From contig NC_036447.1 of assembly GCF_002775205.1 (NCBI RefSeq), positions 8,296,501-8,360,500 of the forward strand: DNA of 64,000 nt, written 5' to 3'. The notes under the pieces are model-generated. The model was not told where the DNA came from, did not search any database, and saw only the letters and a program-made list of their open reading frames with translations. Of this stretch, positions 12,951 to 25,300 are shown in pieces (position 1 is the stretch's first letter; every line of letters starts with the position of its first letter). The translations under genes and the position numbers were made by a program. Source of the DNA: Xiphophorus maculatus (lineage: Eukaryota > Chordata > Actinopteri > Cyprinodontiformes > Poeciliidae).

Positions 12951-15900
12951 CTAGAAACGTGCATATTTTGAAGAGTTGTAGCCTGACTCTTTGGAGGAGG
13001 CGAGTAGCATAGGTAAGCCAGTTGCTGGGTCTTTCCTACAACGATCCAGAGCTTGTTTGTAGTTGATCTTCTCGTTTGTTATAGGGTCCACAATATCTTT
13101 GATATAGGCTGTTTCGGTTTGGATGTTCCTTGCAATAGAATTGTCAATCATTTTGGATCCAAGGGCATCTATGAGGGTGACTCTACGACCAGTGGCAGGA
13201 TCTACCAGCCCCCCAGTCAGGTGTTGTGCCTCCATGTATCGAATTGCTGACTCTTTTGGCGTCCAGCCTTTCTGAACAGCTTCTCCCACAGACAAACACT
13301 CTTTGGTCATGGGGTCTTCAACTCCAGTGAAAGCTTTCTCTGCATTAAGCAGCCGTTGGAGTTGGCTGTCCTCGATAAGGCCTCTTTGTGCCGCCTTGCT
13401 AACTTTGCATCTTTCTTTGTTGCTGATGTCAGTGATGCCACCTGTTGCTGCTTGAGCCTCCAGCAGTCTTTGGGCAGTGGCAGGGTCGATCAGTTTGCGC
13501 AAGGTGGCATTGCGGATTGTAAAGCAGGTGTCTGTATATGTATCCATTATTCCAGCAATTGGCTGTGTTTCCGTAGCAGTGGTAAGGTCTAATGATGGAG
13601 ATTTTGCAGATGAATTTGGTGTTTGGGTGACTGAGGTGAATTTGGGTTGCTTGGTTTTGTCACCTGCAACAAGAAGGGCAAATTCTGAGATAGGAAGTTT
13701 GCCTTGTTTGTATTGTTGCAGATCATCTTTTGTTAGCCTTCCTTCCTTGATAGCATCTTTGATAGAGTACTGCTTTCCACTCTTGCGATCCAGCAGCACA
13801 GATGTTTCTCCATCAGGACCCTTGGACGTTATCTCTTCCCAGTCACATTCTAGTTCCTGCAGATGAATGTACTGCTGGCGATCAATGAGGCCCCCAAGGT
13901 AGGCATCATAAGGAGACATGTCTTTACCAGTATCTGGATCCAAAATGGTGATTTTGGTCGAGACATTGGTTTCTTTGGTCCTTGTCTCTGCCTGTTCCTC
14001 TTTCTGCAGGTACATCAAAATCTCACGAATTGTGCTGTCTCGTTCATGAATCTTATCTTTCTCGTCCAAGATCTGTCTCTCCAGTTGCTGGACATCTGAC
14101 TCCATCTTAACGCTCTTCTGCCTGTTCATCTGTGTTCTTTCAGTCATCAATCGACTCTGTTGCTGGAAAGAAAGGCTTGTGTCGTGTTTCTTTGCTTCAA
14201 GAGTTCTGAGTTCTTGGGTGAGGTTGTCGTTTTCCCTTACTAGAGTATCTTTGTTCATACTAAGATTTGTCACTTCTCTTGAATTGTTAGATTTGGTGCT
14301 CATCAAGAAATTTATTTTGTCATTGAGACGCCTGATTTCATCCTCCAAGTCTTGTCTGGCAAATTTGTTCTGAGACACCTGCTCCCTGAGACGATCCCTC
14401 TCAGCTTCAACAGCCTGATCTTTCTCCACACGAACAACCTCCTTATACACCGTCTTTTCACCTGACTTCTCTTTCTGCAGAATCTCAAGCTTTACAGTGA
14501 GATTACGAATTTCCCTCTGAATACGTAGGATATCATGGGTTTCCTTGTCCATGTCAGACCGTAAACCATTTGTCATCCTTTCCAGTTTTGGATCTCTTTC
14601 AACCTTCAGCACTTCCTCAACTACTATGCTCTCCTCAACAGGAGGTGGGGCATTTTCCAATTGTGTGATGCGTAGTCGGATCTCTCTAAGTTCAGATTCA
14701 GCTTGGATCCTTTTTTGGTGCTCATCACTCTCTCTTATGATGCGCTCCTTGTCTTCCAACTTTGTTCTTAGTTGCTGTAACTCCAGATCCAGCTGACGTC
14801 GTCTTGTTACTTCTTCATCCAGGTTTCTGCTAAGCCTGTCATGCTCCATTGCTTGTCTTGGATCCTTTTGAAGCCGTACAACCTCCTGCATCACAACTTT
14901 CTCTTCAGGTTTCTGTCTCTCCAAAAGGAGGAATTTGTTTTGAAGGTCAAAAACCATCTCCTCAATGCTTCGCCTCAGCTGTGCTTCATCCCGCACTTTT
15001 TTTTGCAAGCGTTCAGCTTCCTTCTCCAGCAGTGGATCTGGCTCATACTTTATTAATTCTCTGTTGACCAGTTGGGTCTCTATCTTTGACTTTTCTGCCT
15101 TCCATTCATCTCTTTCTTTTTGCAGCTGTCTAACCTGGTCTTCAAGAGAGGTACACTGGCTGTCTAGGCGGTTCACCTGATCATTTAACCTCTGGATCTC
15201 TCGCTCGTTTTCAGGGCTTCTTTCTTCTTTCACCACCTCTTGGGTAACCTCTTTGAATTCTACTTTGGGTTTCTCTGAACGAAGGGCATTCAGATCAGTG
15301 TTGACCTGCCTGATCTCCTTTTCCAGATCCGTACGTTGTTTATTCGAATCCTGTATTTCTTTGCGGAGGCGCACGATTTCTACCTCTGTATTTGGGTCAA
15401 TCCTGTATATCTCATTTACAATTTCTTTTATCTCAATTCTTGGCTTCCAGTCTTGAACTTCTCTGTAACGCTTGTGTAGCTCGATCACTTCTTGGGACAA
15501 AGAGCTATTTCCAACTCTCTCATCCTCCACAACTGTTCGCAGCTTAGCTGACTCAGTAATGAGGTCAGGGTCTTGTTCAATCTTTTTAACCTCCTTAACA
15601 ATGACTTTAGGCTGAATGTTGGGGATCATTCTTTGAAGCGCATTGATTTGACTTCTTGTCTGAAAGATTTCATCATTGAGGAGCTTGCACTTGTTGTTCT
15701 CATCAGAAATGTCATTCTCAAATATTTTTAATTCTTTCAACATCTGTGGATCTTGTTCTACTTTAACCACTTCCTTCTTAACCACTCTCTCCTTGATAGT
15801 TGGTCTCTTCTGCTGGAGGATAGAAACTTCTGTCTTCATTTGGATCTGCTCTCCATCTTTTACTCTGATCTCATCTCTCATCCTTGCTATTTCATCTCTT

Positions 15901-16337
15901 ATCTTTGCAGCCTCTACATCCAGCTGTGGGTCTTTTTCAAACTCAGTCACCTCTCTAGTTAGCAGTTTAGGGGTTTTGTTATTAATGGTTTCCTCCAGGA
16001 CAGTGATTTTCTTGTTCAAGATCTCAACCTCTGCCTGGGTGGTGGTCCGCTTCAGGGCCTCTTGATTGAGAATTTTACTCAATTCAGCCAGATCAGCTTG
16101 CAGTTTAGGATCCCGGTAGTATTGCAGTACTTCTTTCTCCTCAACACGTTCCACTCCTCTGCGGCTCTTAAGTGACATCATTCTGGTTTTGTAGGTTTTT
16201 AGCTCTGTCTGAGCATGGGTTGTCCTCTCCTTCTCTTCCTCTAGTTCTTTAAACAGACTGTCTAATTTAGAGGCATTTTTTTGCTGGTTTTCAAGCTGCA
16301 CCTGTTGCTGTGCCACCATTTGAACTTTCTCTTCACT
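12951..16337 (-). other. evpl: evpl terminal exon encoding rod, linker and plakin-repeat domain
   Basis: This single 3387-bp exon encodes residues 868-1995. The acceptor AG is at 16338-16339 and phase is 0. The TAG stop is at 12951-12953. The rod part carries about ten spaced motifs of the type (K/R/Q/E)E-V-x-(K/R)-x-(E)-x-DP, such as REVTEFEKDPQ, KEVVKVEQDPQ, KEVKKIEQDP, QEVVRLQKDP and EEVLKVERDP. This periodic feature is typical of envoplakin and periplakin rods. The linker and C-type plakin repeats follow, with repeats around LLEAQAATGGI, LLNAEKAFTGVEDP and MEAQHLTGGLVDP. The protein ends SGYNSSKYARF, a tail I do not recognise from the mammalian protein. Confidence 0.95.
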
Positions 16338-19300
16338 CTGCGATAGAAAAGGCAAATTTTTTTATATGTAAACACTTTATGATTTTATTTTCAGCTTAGC
16401 TTTAACAAGCAGTTACAGTTTCAAGAGTATAAATGTTTTTTATGACTGTACCTGTGAAATTAAATTCTTTGCTAAGTCCATCTGTTTTTGCCGTTGAATG
16501 TTTTGCGATGTTGCTTCAGCATAACGTTTTGTCAGATTTCTTTCCTGTAACAAAAAAGTTTTTCAATAAAAAACTTTTTTAATAAAAAAAAAACATTGTG
16601 GTAAAACCATATATACCTCTTTGTCGACAGCGTCACAGAGTGTGAGCATTTGGGGCTTCTTTGGAACGGCTGTGCCAGCTTGTTCAAGTGTACCGTTGTA
16701 TTTGTCAACATCAGCCTCATACTCCTACAAAGACAAAAAAGATTAACATTATAACTTATTCATTTCTTAGCATATCAAATTATTAATAACATAAACAGTA
16801 AATATTAAATACTGTATTTTCTGTTTTGTTCTTACATTGAGTAGATTCTGCAGGTCTTGAGAGAGGTCAGCCACTCTTTCCATGTCCTCTTCCTTCCGCT
16901 TCAGGTCATCCACCACTCGCTACAACATAAATCACAAATTCAGTTCAATTCTATTATATAGCACCAAGTCACAACACATCATCCTACTAGCCTGTCTGAA
17001 AATTTGCCTAACAGATCTCAAAAAGGAATGAAATCATGTCCCAATCTAAAGACAATCAAAAATGAAAAAAACTGAGTCACTAAGATTGATCAGTCTGGAA
17101 AGGGTTACAGTGACATTTCTAGGAATTTGGAACAAAAGTGAACCACTTTCAGAGCCTTTGTTTACGAACAAACAAAACATGGACAGTGGTAAAGGTTTCC
17201 AGGAGTGGCCATCTTACCACTTCTGGTAAGATGTGCTAAGATGGTACGGTAATTCCTGGGAGCTCCCAGGAATTACCTTAAAAATACATCAAACAGGAGG
17301 TCAGAACAACAATGCAGAAAAGAACAATGATCAAAACCTTAAAAACAAATCCACCTCTTCTGGCTCAGAAAAAAAGAGACTGCTTTGGAGTGATTTATGC
17401 TGGAGATGCAGATGTTTAATCAGCTTATTTCTCTGATGTACAGTATGTATCAAAACAACTCCGCAGAGTTGGCTAAAATTGGGCTGTTTTTAGGTTTAGG
17501 GGGCAATAGTTTTGGACATTGTTTTACCCTTAACAAATGAAATTATCATTTGAAAATATTTTTTTTATTATTATTTATTTTTGGAAAGATAATAAGCGTT
17601 GTATTTACTTTCAGATAAATAAACAAAAAAAGAAAGCATGATCAGGTAGCTCACTCTACTCCTGCTACTGTTACTACCCTACCTTTGCATGGTTCACATC
17701 TCGCCTCACCTTTTGGGAGCTCTGCTTGGCAGTGAGCTGGGACAGATCATCGCTGGAGTTTGTCTGATTTGTCGGCAGGTTGTCCAGGAAGGAGTTGAGG
17801 GATTGGCATGTGTTCTGGAAGTCCTTGTGCTTAGCTGAAGCTTCTTGTAGCACATTTTCCCTAAGAAAAGAACAACAAGTGTAAGTTGTGTTAACTTCTG
17901 CGGAGTCATTTAGTCACTTAAGGATGTATGTTTACATTATGTATTATGTTAAAGCAGTGGTTCCCAAAGTGTGGGGGGCGCAGTGCCATTACAGGGGGGG
18001 CGCGGGAAGCAGTATGGATGAATGAAAAAAAGAAACCAGTTGCACAAAGGTGTTTCACTGTAAAGACGGTTTGTAGTTTGTTTTGTTGCAACCTGAAGTG
18101 TGAAATAAACTTCAGTGGAGTTTGAAAACAAAATATATGTATTGGTTTATGTCTGGTTGAACAAGGTGTGCGCCCATTTGATTTTTATTTTCTTTTTTGA
18201 AGGGGATTTTATTGTAATCCATATGGGGGGCCCAGAAAATCTTTGGGAACCAGTGTGTTAAAGTAATTACCGGACCTTTCCTTCAGCTGGTTGGCGACAT
18301 TTGTGTAGCGACTCTGCAGCTGTTTGACATCATTCCTCTGGCGCCGGATGTCAGGGCAGTACTCCTGGTGGTTTTTCTGCAGGGAGCTGCACAACTTCTC
18401 AGTCGCCTCCAAATCCTGATTCAGCTTTATCATGTCATCCTGGGCAGCTGCCACAGACCGCCGCTGGCGCTGAGCACAGCAAAGACGACACTCCAGTTAA
18501 AATATTTCTCAGGATAAAGTTTTGTACTTCTCAACACGTGTTTGCATGATTTTACTCACCTGAACATCCTCAGCTCGGGCTTGAATTGCATTTGGTATGT
18601 CAGGAATTGGACCATCTGCACTCAGGTTTCTCTCGAAACCAGACACAAGACCGTCGACCTTCTGTATTTGATTCTCCAGGTTAAGAGACGCATTTGCTCT
18701 GATAAAATAGAGGAAACATAGATGACGTCTAGGGCAACAAATCAGAATGTAAACTTGAGAATCAAATAGATTTTGTTATATAAAAGCTGTCAAATTTAGC
18801 ACCACCCAGCACAAATTTACGTTTTTAGTTCATGTGATAATCACAGATAAGATTGTTTCAATGTAATTATAATAAAGTCACATTTTTGTGAAGGACATGT
18901 TTTTCAAATCATCACAGTTTTAAACACTACGTTCAATATCCAAAACAACTGATAAATTACAATACAGCTGAAGATGTAACCTATTTATTAGCACTTATAG
19001 CAGTTTGAGTCTCTTCAAACTACAAGCAGATAGTTCTGTGAAACCACTGTTTGTCAGCATGTTCCTTAGGTAAAAATAAGAAAGACTTTGGAGAAATTCA
19101 ATGTTGTTAGCTTTTGTTGCTGTTGTTAGCTAGCATTGCAACCACACTCACCTCTTGTGGGGCATCATTCTCATATCGTACATATTCAACTTACTTGTTT
19201 TACAAACTATTTGAATTTTGAACTTCATATCAAATATAATTTCTCAAATGTAACGTTATTGGTCATTAGTTCACTAATAGCTATCTTATCATAACTAATA

Positions 19301-22300
19301 TTAGCTAAAAAAAAAACAAATTAATTTGGTTATACCTGTGTGTGTGTTAGGTTACTAAGAATTAAGTAGTGTAAATCACTAAAAAATTAATTGCTAATAT
19401 CTAATTTCTTGTTCCAACAGTTTTTATGAAAAATAATTACAGTGTCTAAACTCTAAGCAGAAGGATGAAACTTGAACCCAGCATTGTCTCCTCCATCAAT
19501 TTAGATCTTCTCTAACATTTTTAAATGTTGACATGAATCACTTCTGCTTGTCTCATGAAGTGTTGGTTTTGAATTGCTTCTTCATAAATAAGCTAAATTG
19601 GATTTATTGAATGTACCTTTTATGCAAGTGTTTCCTTATCTTTAGAAAAGACTTACTTTTTATTGTAGAGATCCGCCAGCCTGGCCAGGTTGTCGTACTT
19701 GTCATTGGCGGCGCTGAGTTTTTGCGGGAGTCCAGAAGAAGCCCCGTTGGGATCTTTGGACAGCAAAGGCTGCAGGTTAGCCTGGGCTGTCTGTCTCTGC
19801 TGCTCCAGAGCGTTCAGCGCCTTGGCAGCTTGCTGTATAAAGCAGTTAGTTTTAACATTAATTAATGACAGATCAGATATCAGATCATCTTATCTATAAA
19901 ACTGTAAATTCTATAAACACTTTACAAAGAAAACAGATGTAGATCATTGGGTGTAAATGCACGCTGTCATGATTTTCAGGTGTTGGGAGTGGTAGTTTCA
20001 TTTGTGTTTTTGGTTTTCTTTTTTTTTATATATTTACCCAAATCTGGTCTTAGTTGATTTCTCTTTGTGTTTACTTCTTGGATTATTAATATTAGTTAAT
20101 TACTGTTTCTTTATGTTTACTTTTTAAGTTAGTTTCAGGGGTTTCTCCCTTTCCCTCACCGTTATTTTATCTCTCCCTTCATCTGGCTGCCAGTATGCTT
20201 CCTGTCTCAGCTGTTTTAAATCTCCTCATTTCCTCTTCCTCCCGCTGCAACTACTCACCTCTGATTAAGTCTTCAGGTTTATTTGTATATTCTCCAGTTC
20301 CACACCAGTATAGTTAGTGCTCAACTAATGCACGTAATTTAATTTGTCATTTTCTTTTAACTCACTGCTGGATTATTCTGGTGTTTCCACTATGTTCCCA
20401 TGTGGGTCTACTCCAATAATTTCCCAATTCTGGGACGAATAAGTACATCTTATCTTATTTTTACCACGCCCTGTATACCTCCAGTGAATAGTTCTTTAAC
20501 CAAATCCTTTAAACATGACATGATTCTATACCATGTTTATTTATTTTAAGTGTTACAATCAATAAAAATATGCAATTATAATGGTGTGAATTATGATTTT
20601 TTTTCTCCCTGCTTTTATTCTAAACCTCGAAAAAGGAAAAGAGAAACCATTGAGTGAAAGCTCTCTAATGAAACCAGTGACCAGGACTTCATTCCCACTG
20701 AAACCATCAGTGTTTGTGTCGACTCACCTCCTGCTCTCTCAGCTTCTTGGCCAGATCTCCAGTCGGGTCGGTGCAGCTCACTGGGGTTCGCAGACGGCTC
20801 AGCATGCCCTGCTCCATGTTGGCGAGGTCAGAGTCCAGCTGGTTCAGCTGCTGAGCCACACCTGCCAGTTTGGGGTCTAATGGAGCTGAAGAAACTGGAA
20901 CTGAGCGAAGAAACAGTGAAGTTATCCTCTGATTGATCTGATTTCAGTGGAAACTGAGGCGTTGTTCACAGATTAAACATCTGAATCATGATGGTAAGAA
21001 GTGAAAGACAAACACCTGACTGTTGAGCTCGAGAGATTTCTGACTTATTATTCTTCAGGGACGCTGCCAGAGCTGCTCTCCTTCTCTTGGTTTCTGCAAG
21101 CTCACTGCCCAAACTGATGAGACAAGAACAAAACGTAGAGGATGGTAAAATGGAGAGGATGGAGAGCGGTAAAACCAGCTGGCCAAACATGGCGGTGCTC
21201 TGCTTGGGTTGCTAGGTAACAGCGCAGTACCCATCGACTGTGACTCAACATTCAGAAGGTTTTTGAAACAGCTCGTTTTCTAGACGCCAAGAACCATCAA
21301 CCTATTGCCACAAAATGGTTGGTTGGTTTTTGCAAACAGTTGAAACCCAAATGGAAGCATAAAAACATGCAAAAAGTGAATTTTGCGTATCAGATCCCCT
21401 TTAAATATAGTGCAGCTTTCCATTACTTACAGGTTAACATTATCAATGGCATCTGGGTCAGGAGGTGGGATTGTGAAACAAACTCCAGGGAAGGTTTTAG
21501 TTGCTCCATCAGAAGAAATAACTTTCCAGTTGTTGTTGTCAGAGAAGGATTTCAGGGTAAATTTTTCCTCTCTTGAAATAGAACCCTACACAGCAATAAG
21601 ATGGAAACGCACTGTAAAACACAGCTCATGAACTGTAAAGATGTTTTTAATCCACTGTTTTGAAACTACTGAGGTATTTGAAGGAGGTCAGGGCTGCACC
21701 TTGTCAGTCTCCCAGTCGCACAGGGACACCACTGTGATGGGTTTGTTGGTGGGAGTGCGGCGCAGCTTCAGAGGAGGAATAGTTGTACTCCTTCGCCTCA
21801 GGTCGGCCAGTTGCTGCTCCGCAGTGTGGACAGAATTTTCCTCCACCTGGAGAGAAACAAAACCACATGAAAATCCAGAGGAAGAATGTCCTAATCCAAT
21901 CCTAATCTGTGTCTTCTGAGGTGGCCCTGTCATATGGCAGTAAGCTGGTAAGACAGATGATTTTTGGTTGCTAATTCTTCGCTCAGACATTATTTACTTG
22001 TGTTCATTTTTAAGCCTAATGTTATCCTTTTCTTTGAGTGCCTTCACATTCCTTCACGCCACAAAATGCATTGTTCATTTTAGCTCAGATTTCTAAAGAA
22101 GAAATCTCTACTGGTGCTAGAAAAGCCAAAGCATGTGCATCCCTGTTTGTGTTATTCTAGGATTCTCAGGCATCCAGGATAGGGCTTAAACAATTAATCA
22201 GATGAATCGATTATTTAAAAAGTTGTCAACTCATTTAGTAAATGATTAATCATTAACTGGAGTATACAAGCTAAGAACATAGCTGATTTCTGGAAGAACA

Positions 22301-25300
22301 GCACACTCAGAGAAGCAATTAAACCAAAACTGTATGAAATAATAAATAAATTTTGCATTTAAGATTTAAAAAACCCTTCTTGGTGCGTAAATATGTTCTA
22401 CCCAAAACTCCTCAAGTGTCATAACTTTAGCTTCATCCAATTCAAATTCTGTAAAGAAAATCTATTTTCTTTCTGTCAAGTTATTAATTGGTTAATTAAA
22501 CAACAATCAATAGATCAGTCTTACAATTCATTTATGCTAAGTCAAGCAGAAATAGCAGAGGTTTTGACGTTAGATGTAATTTATAGCTGCAGATGCATCC
22601 TTTGCTACAAATGAAAAAACGTACACTAAAGGAACGCTAAGTTTTGCATTTTAGGTAAAATGTGTGTTTATCTTCAAAAACAAGAGAAGAAGTCCAGTTG
22701 CCTTTTACTTGGACATCTTTTATTCCCACCAACACTAATGTAACAAAGATGAGTTCCACTGGCAGATTATTTCACTTACAACAAAAGATATTTCTTATGA
22801 TATTAGTAAAGTAATCTCACAATGGAACTGGCACTTTTTCCCCCATCAATATTAATGAATTGTTTCCTTAAAGCAAGCTCCTATATCTGTCTGAAAAGTT
22901 AGTTTTGTCCTGTTTTAAGATTTTTGCACCAGAAACTAAACAAAAACACTTAGTAAGGTTTTGTGTTTTTGCAGTGGTTAGGAAGTAAATGAATGTACAG
23001 CAGTATAAAGTATTTGCACATGTACATTCACAATGACAAAGATAATTCCTTTTGATATTTGACGTCAATGTTGGTGGCAGGTTTGCGGGACAAGCTAGAA
23101 CAAGTAAATACAAAACAGCTTTAGTCACATTAAGTAAGTCTCAACCCTCTTTCTTCTCTCACTGTCTTACCTGAAGCTGCAGCAGCGACTCGATGTTGCT
23201 CTTCGTCTTTACAGACTCTGGACTCGTGGTGCTGTTGAGTTGACTCAGTGTCTCTGACAGCTTCTGAGAGTCCATTTGGTACTGGAAAATGGACATTCAC
23301 TTGGTATCACTTATAAAAACAAGCTGGACAATTAGGACGTATGTCCATGTGTACACTGTAAAACATTTGAGCAGCATTTAGTTGTGTCTGATATCTTCTA
23401 CTCTTTAAGTCAAATAAATTTAGCCAGTTTTAGATTTTGAACCTAAACATGTGACTTTGTGAAAACTGTGTAAGTTGTGTTGAAGTTTTATTAATTTTGT
23501 CAAACCTCCAAGAGTTGAATAAACTAGAGTTTTTAGGTTAGCACTTTAAAAAACTGAAAGAAGAAAAAGACAGGAGTGGGAACTATTTCCCAGAATGCTT
23601 AGCGGCTTGTTTCTGAATCATGAGATGGAAGAGCGTTACATTGATCTGACTCTTGTGTTTTATTAAGGAAAATGTTTATTTTAAACCTTGAGGATAATGT
23701 CCTGTTCACACTAAAATTCATTGTGATGTTTAATAATTAGGTCAGAAATTTTGTTCATGCCATTTGAAACAAGAATTTAAATTATTCTAAAGTAAAATAA
23801 GTTGTTATTTAAACTTGATATTGTGAGTAAAATAATAGATAAATGTGGCTCTTTAACCAGGTGAGGGCAGTTTTTTTTTCTTGCATATTGTGAAATAATT
23901 ATTTGGTTTAAATTGCAGCTTTAAGTCAAAACTCGCAATTGAAGATTAATTAACTTAAAAAACAATGTTTAGACAACTTGTCTCTTGTTGTTAAATCAAC
24001 TTCATCAACTTTAGATTCTGAGTTAAAACCAAAACAATTTTCTTGTTGACTTAAATTGCATTTTCCAGGCAGCAGGTGGACTTTCATTTTCAAGTTTAAC
24101 TACCTTCATATGTTTTACAGTGTAGCATGCCCTCCAATATTGTGCTTTTACCAACTTCACTTACCTTATTGAATTCCTGTATATCGTTCAGATGTTCTTC
24201 TTGACATATGCAGAGATTCAGGAACTTCTGCCACTCGTTTTTCACAGCTCTGTTTTGGGCCTTAAAGTAAAAATATATTTGGTTTTAATTCTCAGTCAAC
24301 TTAAAAAGTTTTAATTTAGATAAAATCTTTGGTTTCAGTACCTCTATTAGCTGGCTGGCTGGGTGTTTCAGGGAAATGTATGTTTCACCGTCATCCTCGA
24401 GTCTGTTCACTTTGCCCTCGTGATCCAAAAGCTCTTTGTTCTTGAAGTTCTGATTGAAAGAATATTACAAGTCGTTCTCAACATGCAATGCCTTAAAATT
24501 AACAGGATGGTTATTTGATTTATATTAGGCAGCCAAGAACCAACACAACAAGCAAAAAGTCTAAAATTACTACAAGACGTTTATGTTCAGTTCAGCAGAA
24601 AACACAGACTACTGACCCTTTACAACTACGTCACTAAATAATTTGAGGCGCCATGTTACGTCAGAAGTGAGTATTGAACTGAGCGACTGAAATTGTTTTC
24701 AAGGGAGTAGGAACGAGTCTGTCATATCGGAAACCTGACAGATCAGTAAATAGCTTGAGCAGAAATGTCATAGACAATTGTTACTCTAATCTCACCCCTT
24801 GTTTCAGTAACAAGTATTCTAACATGTTACTAATTACAATCCAATAATCAAATTAAAGTTATGCATCCATGTAGCATAATGACTGTCATTCCAGGACTGA
24901 ACACTCACTTTATTATTTACCTCACAACCAGCAAGCTAAATGATCTGGTAGCACACACAGGCTACCAGATTATGATATATTTTATTGGTCAAAAGACATT
25001 TGATTATTGGTCAAAATGCATTGATATAAGTTGACTGGCAATTGAACAGGTTCTGCCTCTTACTAAAACCGAAGTAAAAACAGCTAAAAACATCATAAAA
25101 TAGGACTCAGCAGTTTTAAACTCAATACAGCAGTTTGACCAACAAGTTTTGTTCTTCTTGAACAACTCTCTACATCAGTGCAACAGTTTGATCTACAAAA
25201 TTAATAAAAATGATACTTTTCACGTCTAACAGACACCTTAGCTCCTCACTGATAACTCAGTCTCGCTTTCCAGCTCTGCATTCAGTTACTTACCAAACAT

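Noticed and set aside
13053-16065. Numerous plus-strand frames of 60-130 codons across the large evpl exon
   Set aside because: All are antisense to the 1128-codon rod/PRD frame and match no family.
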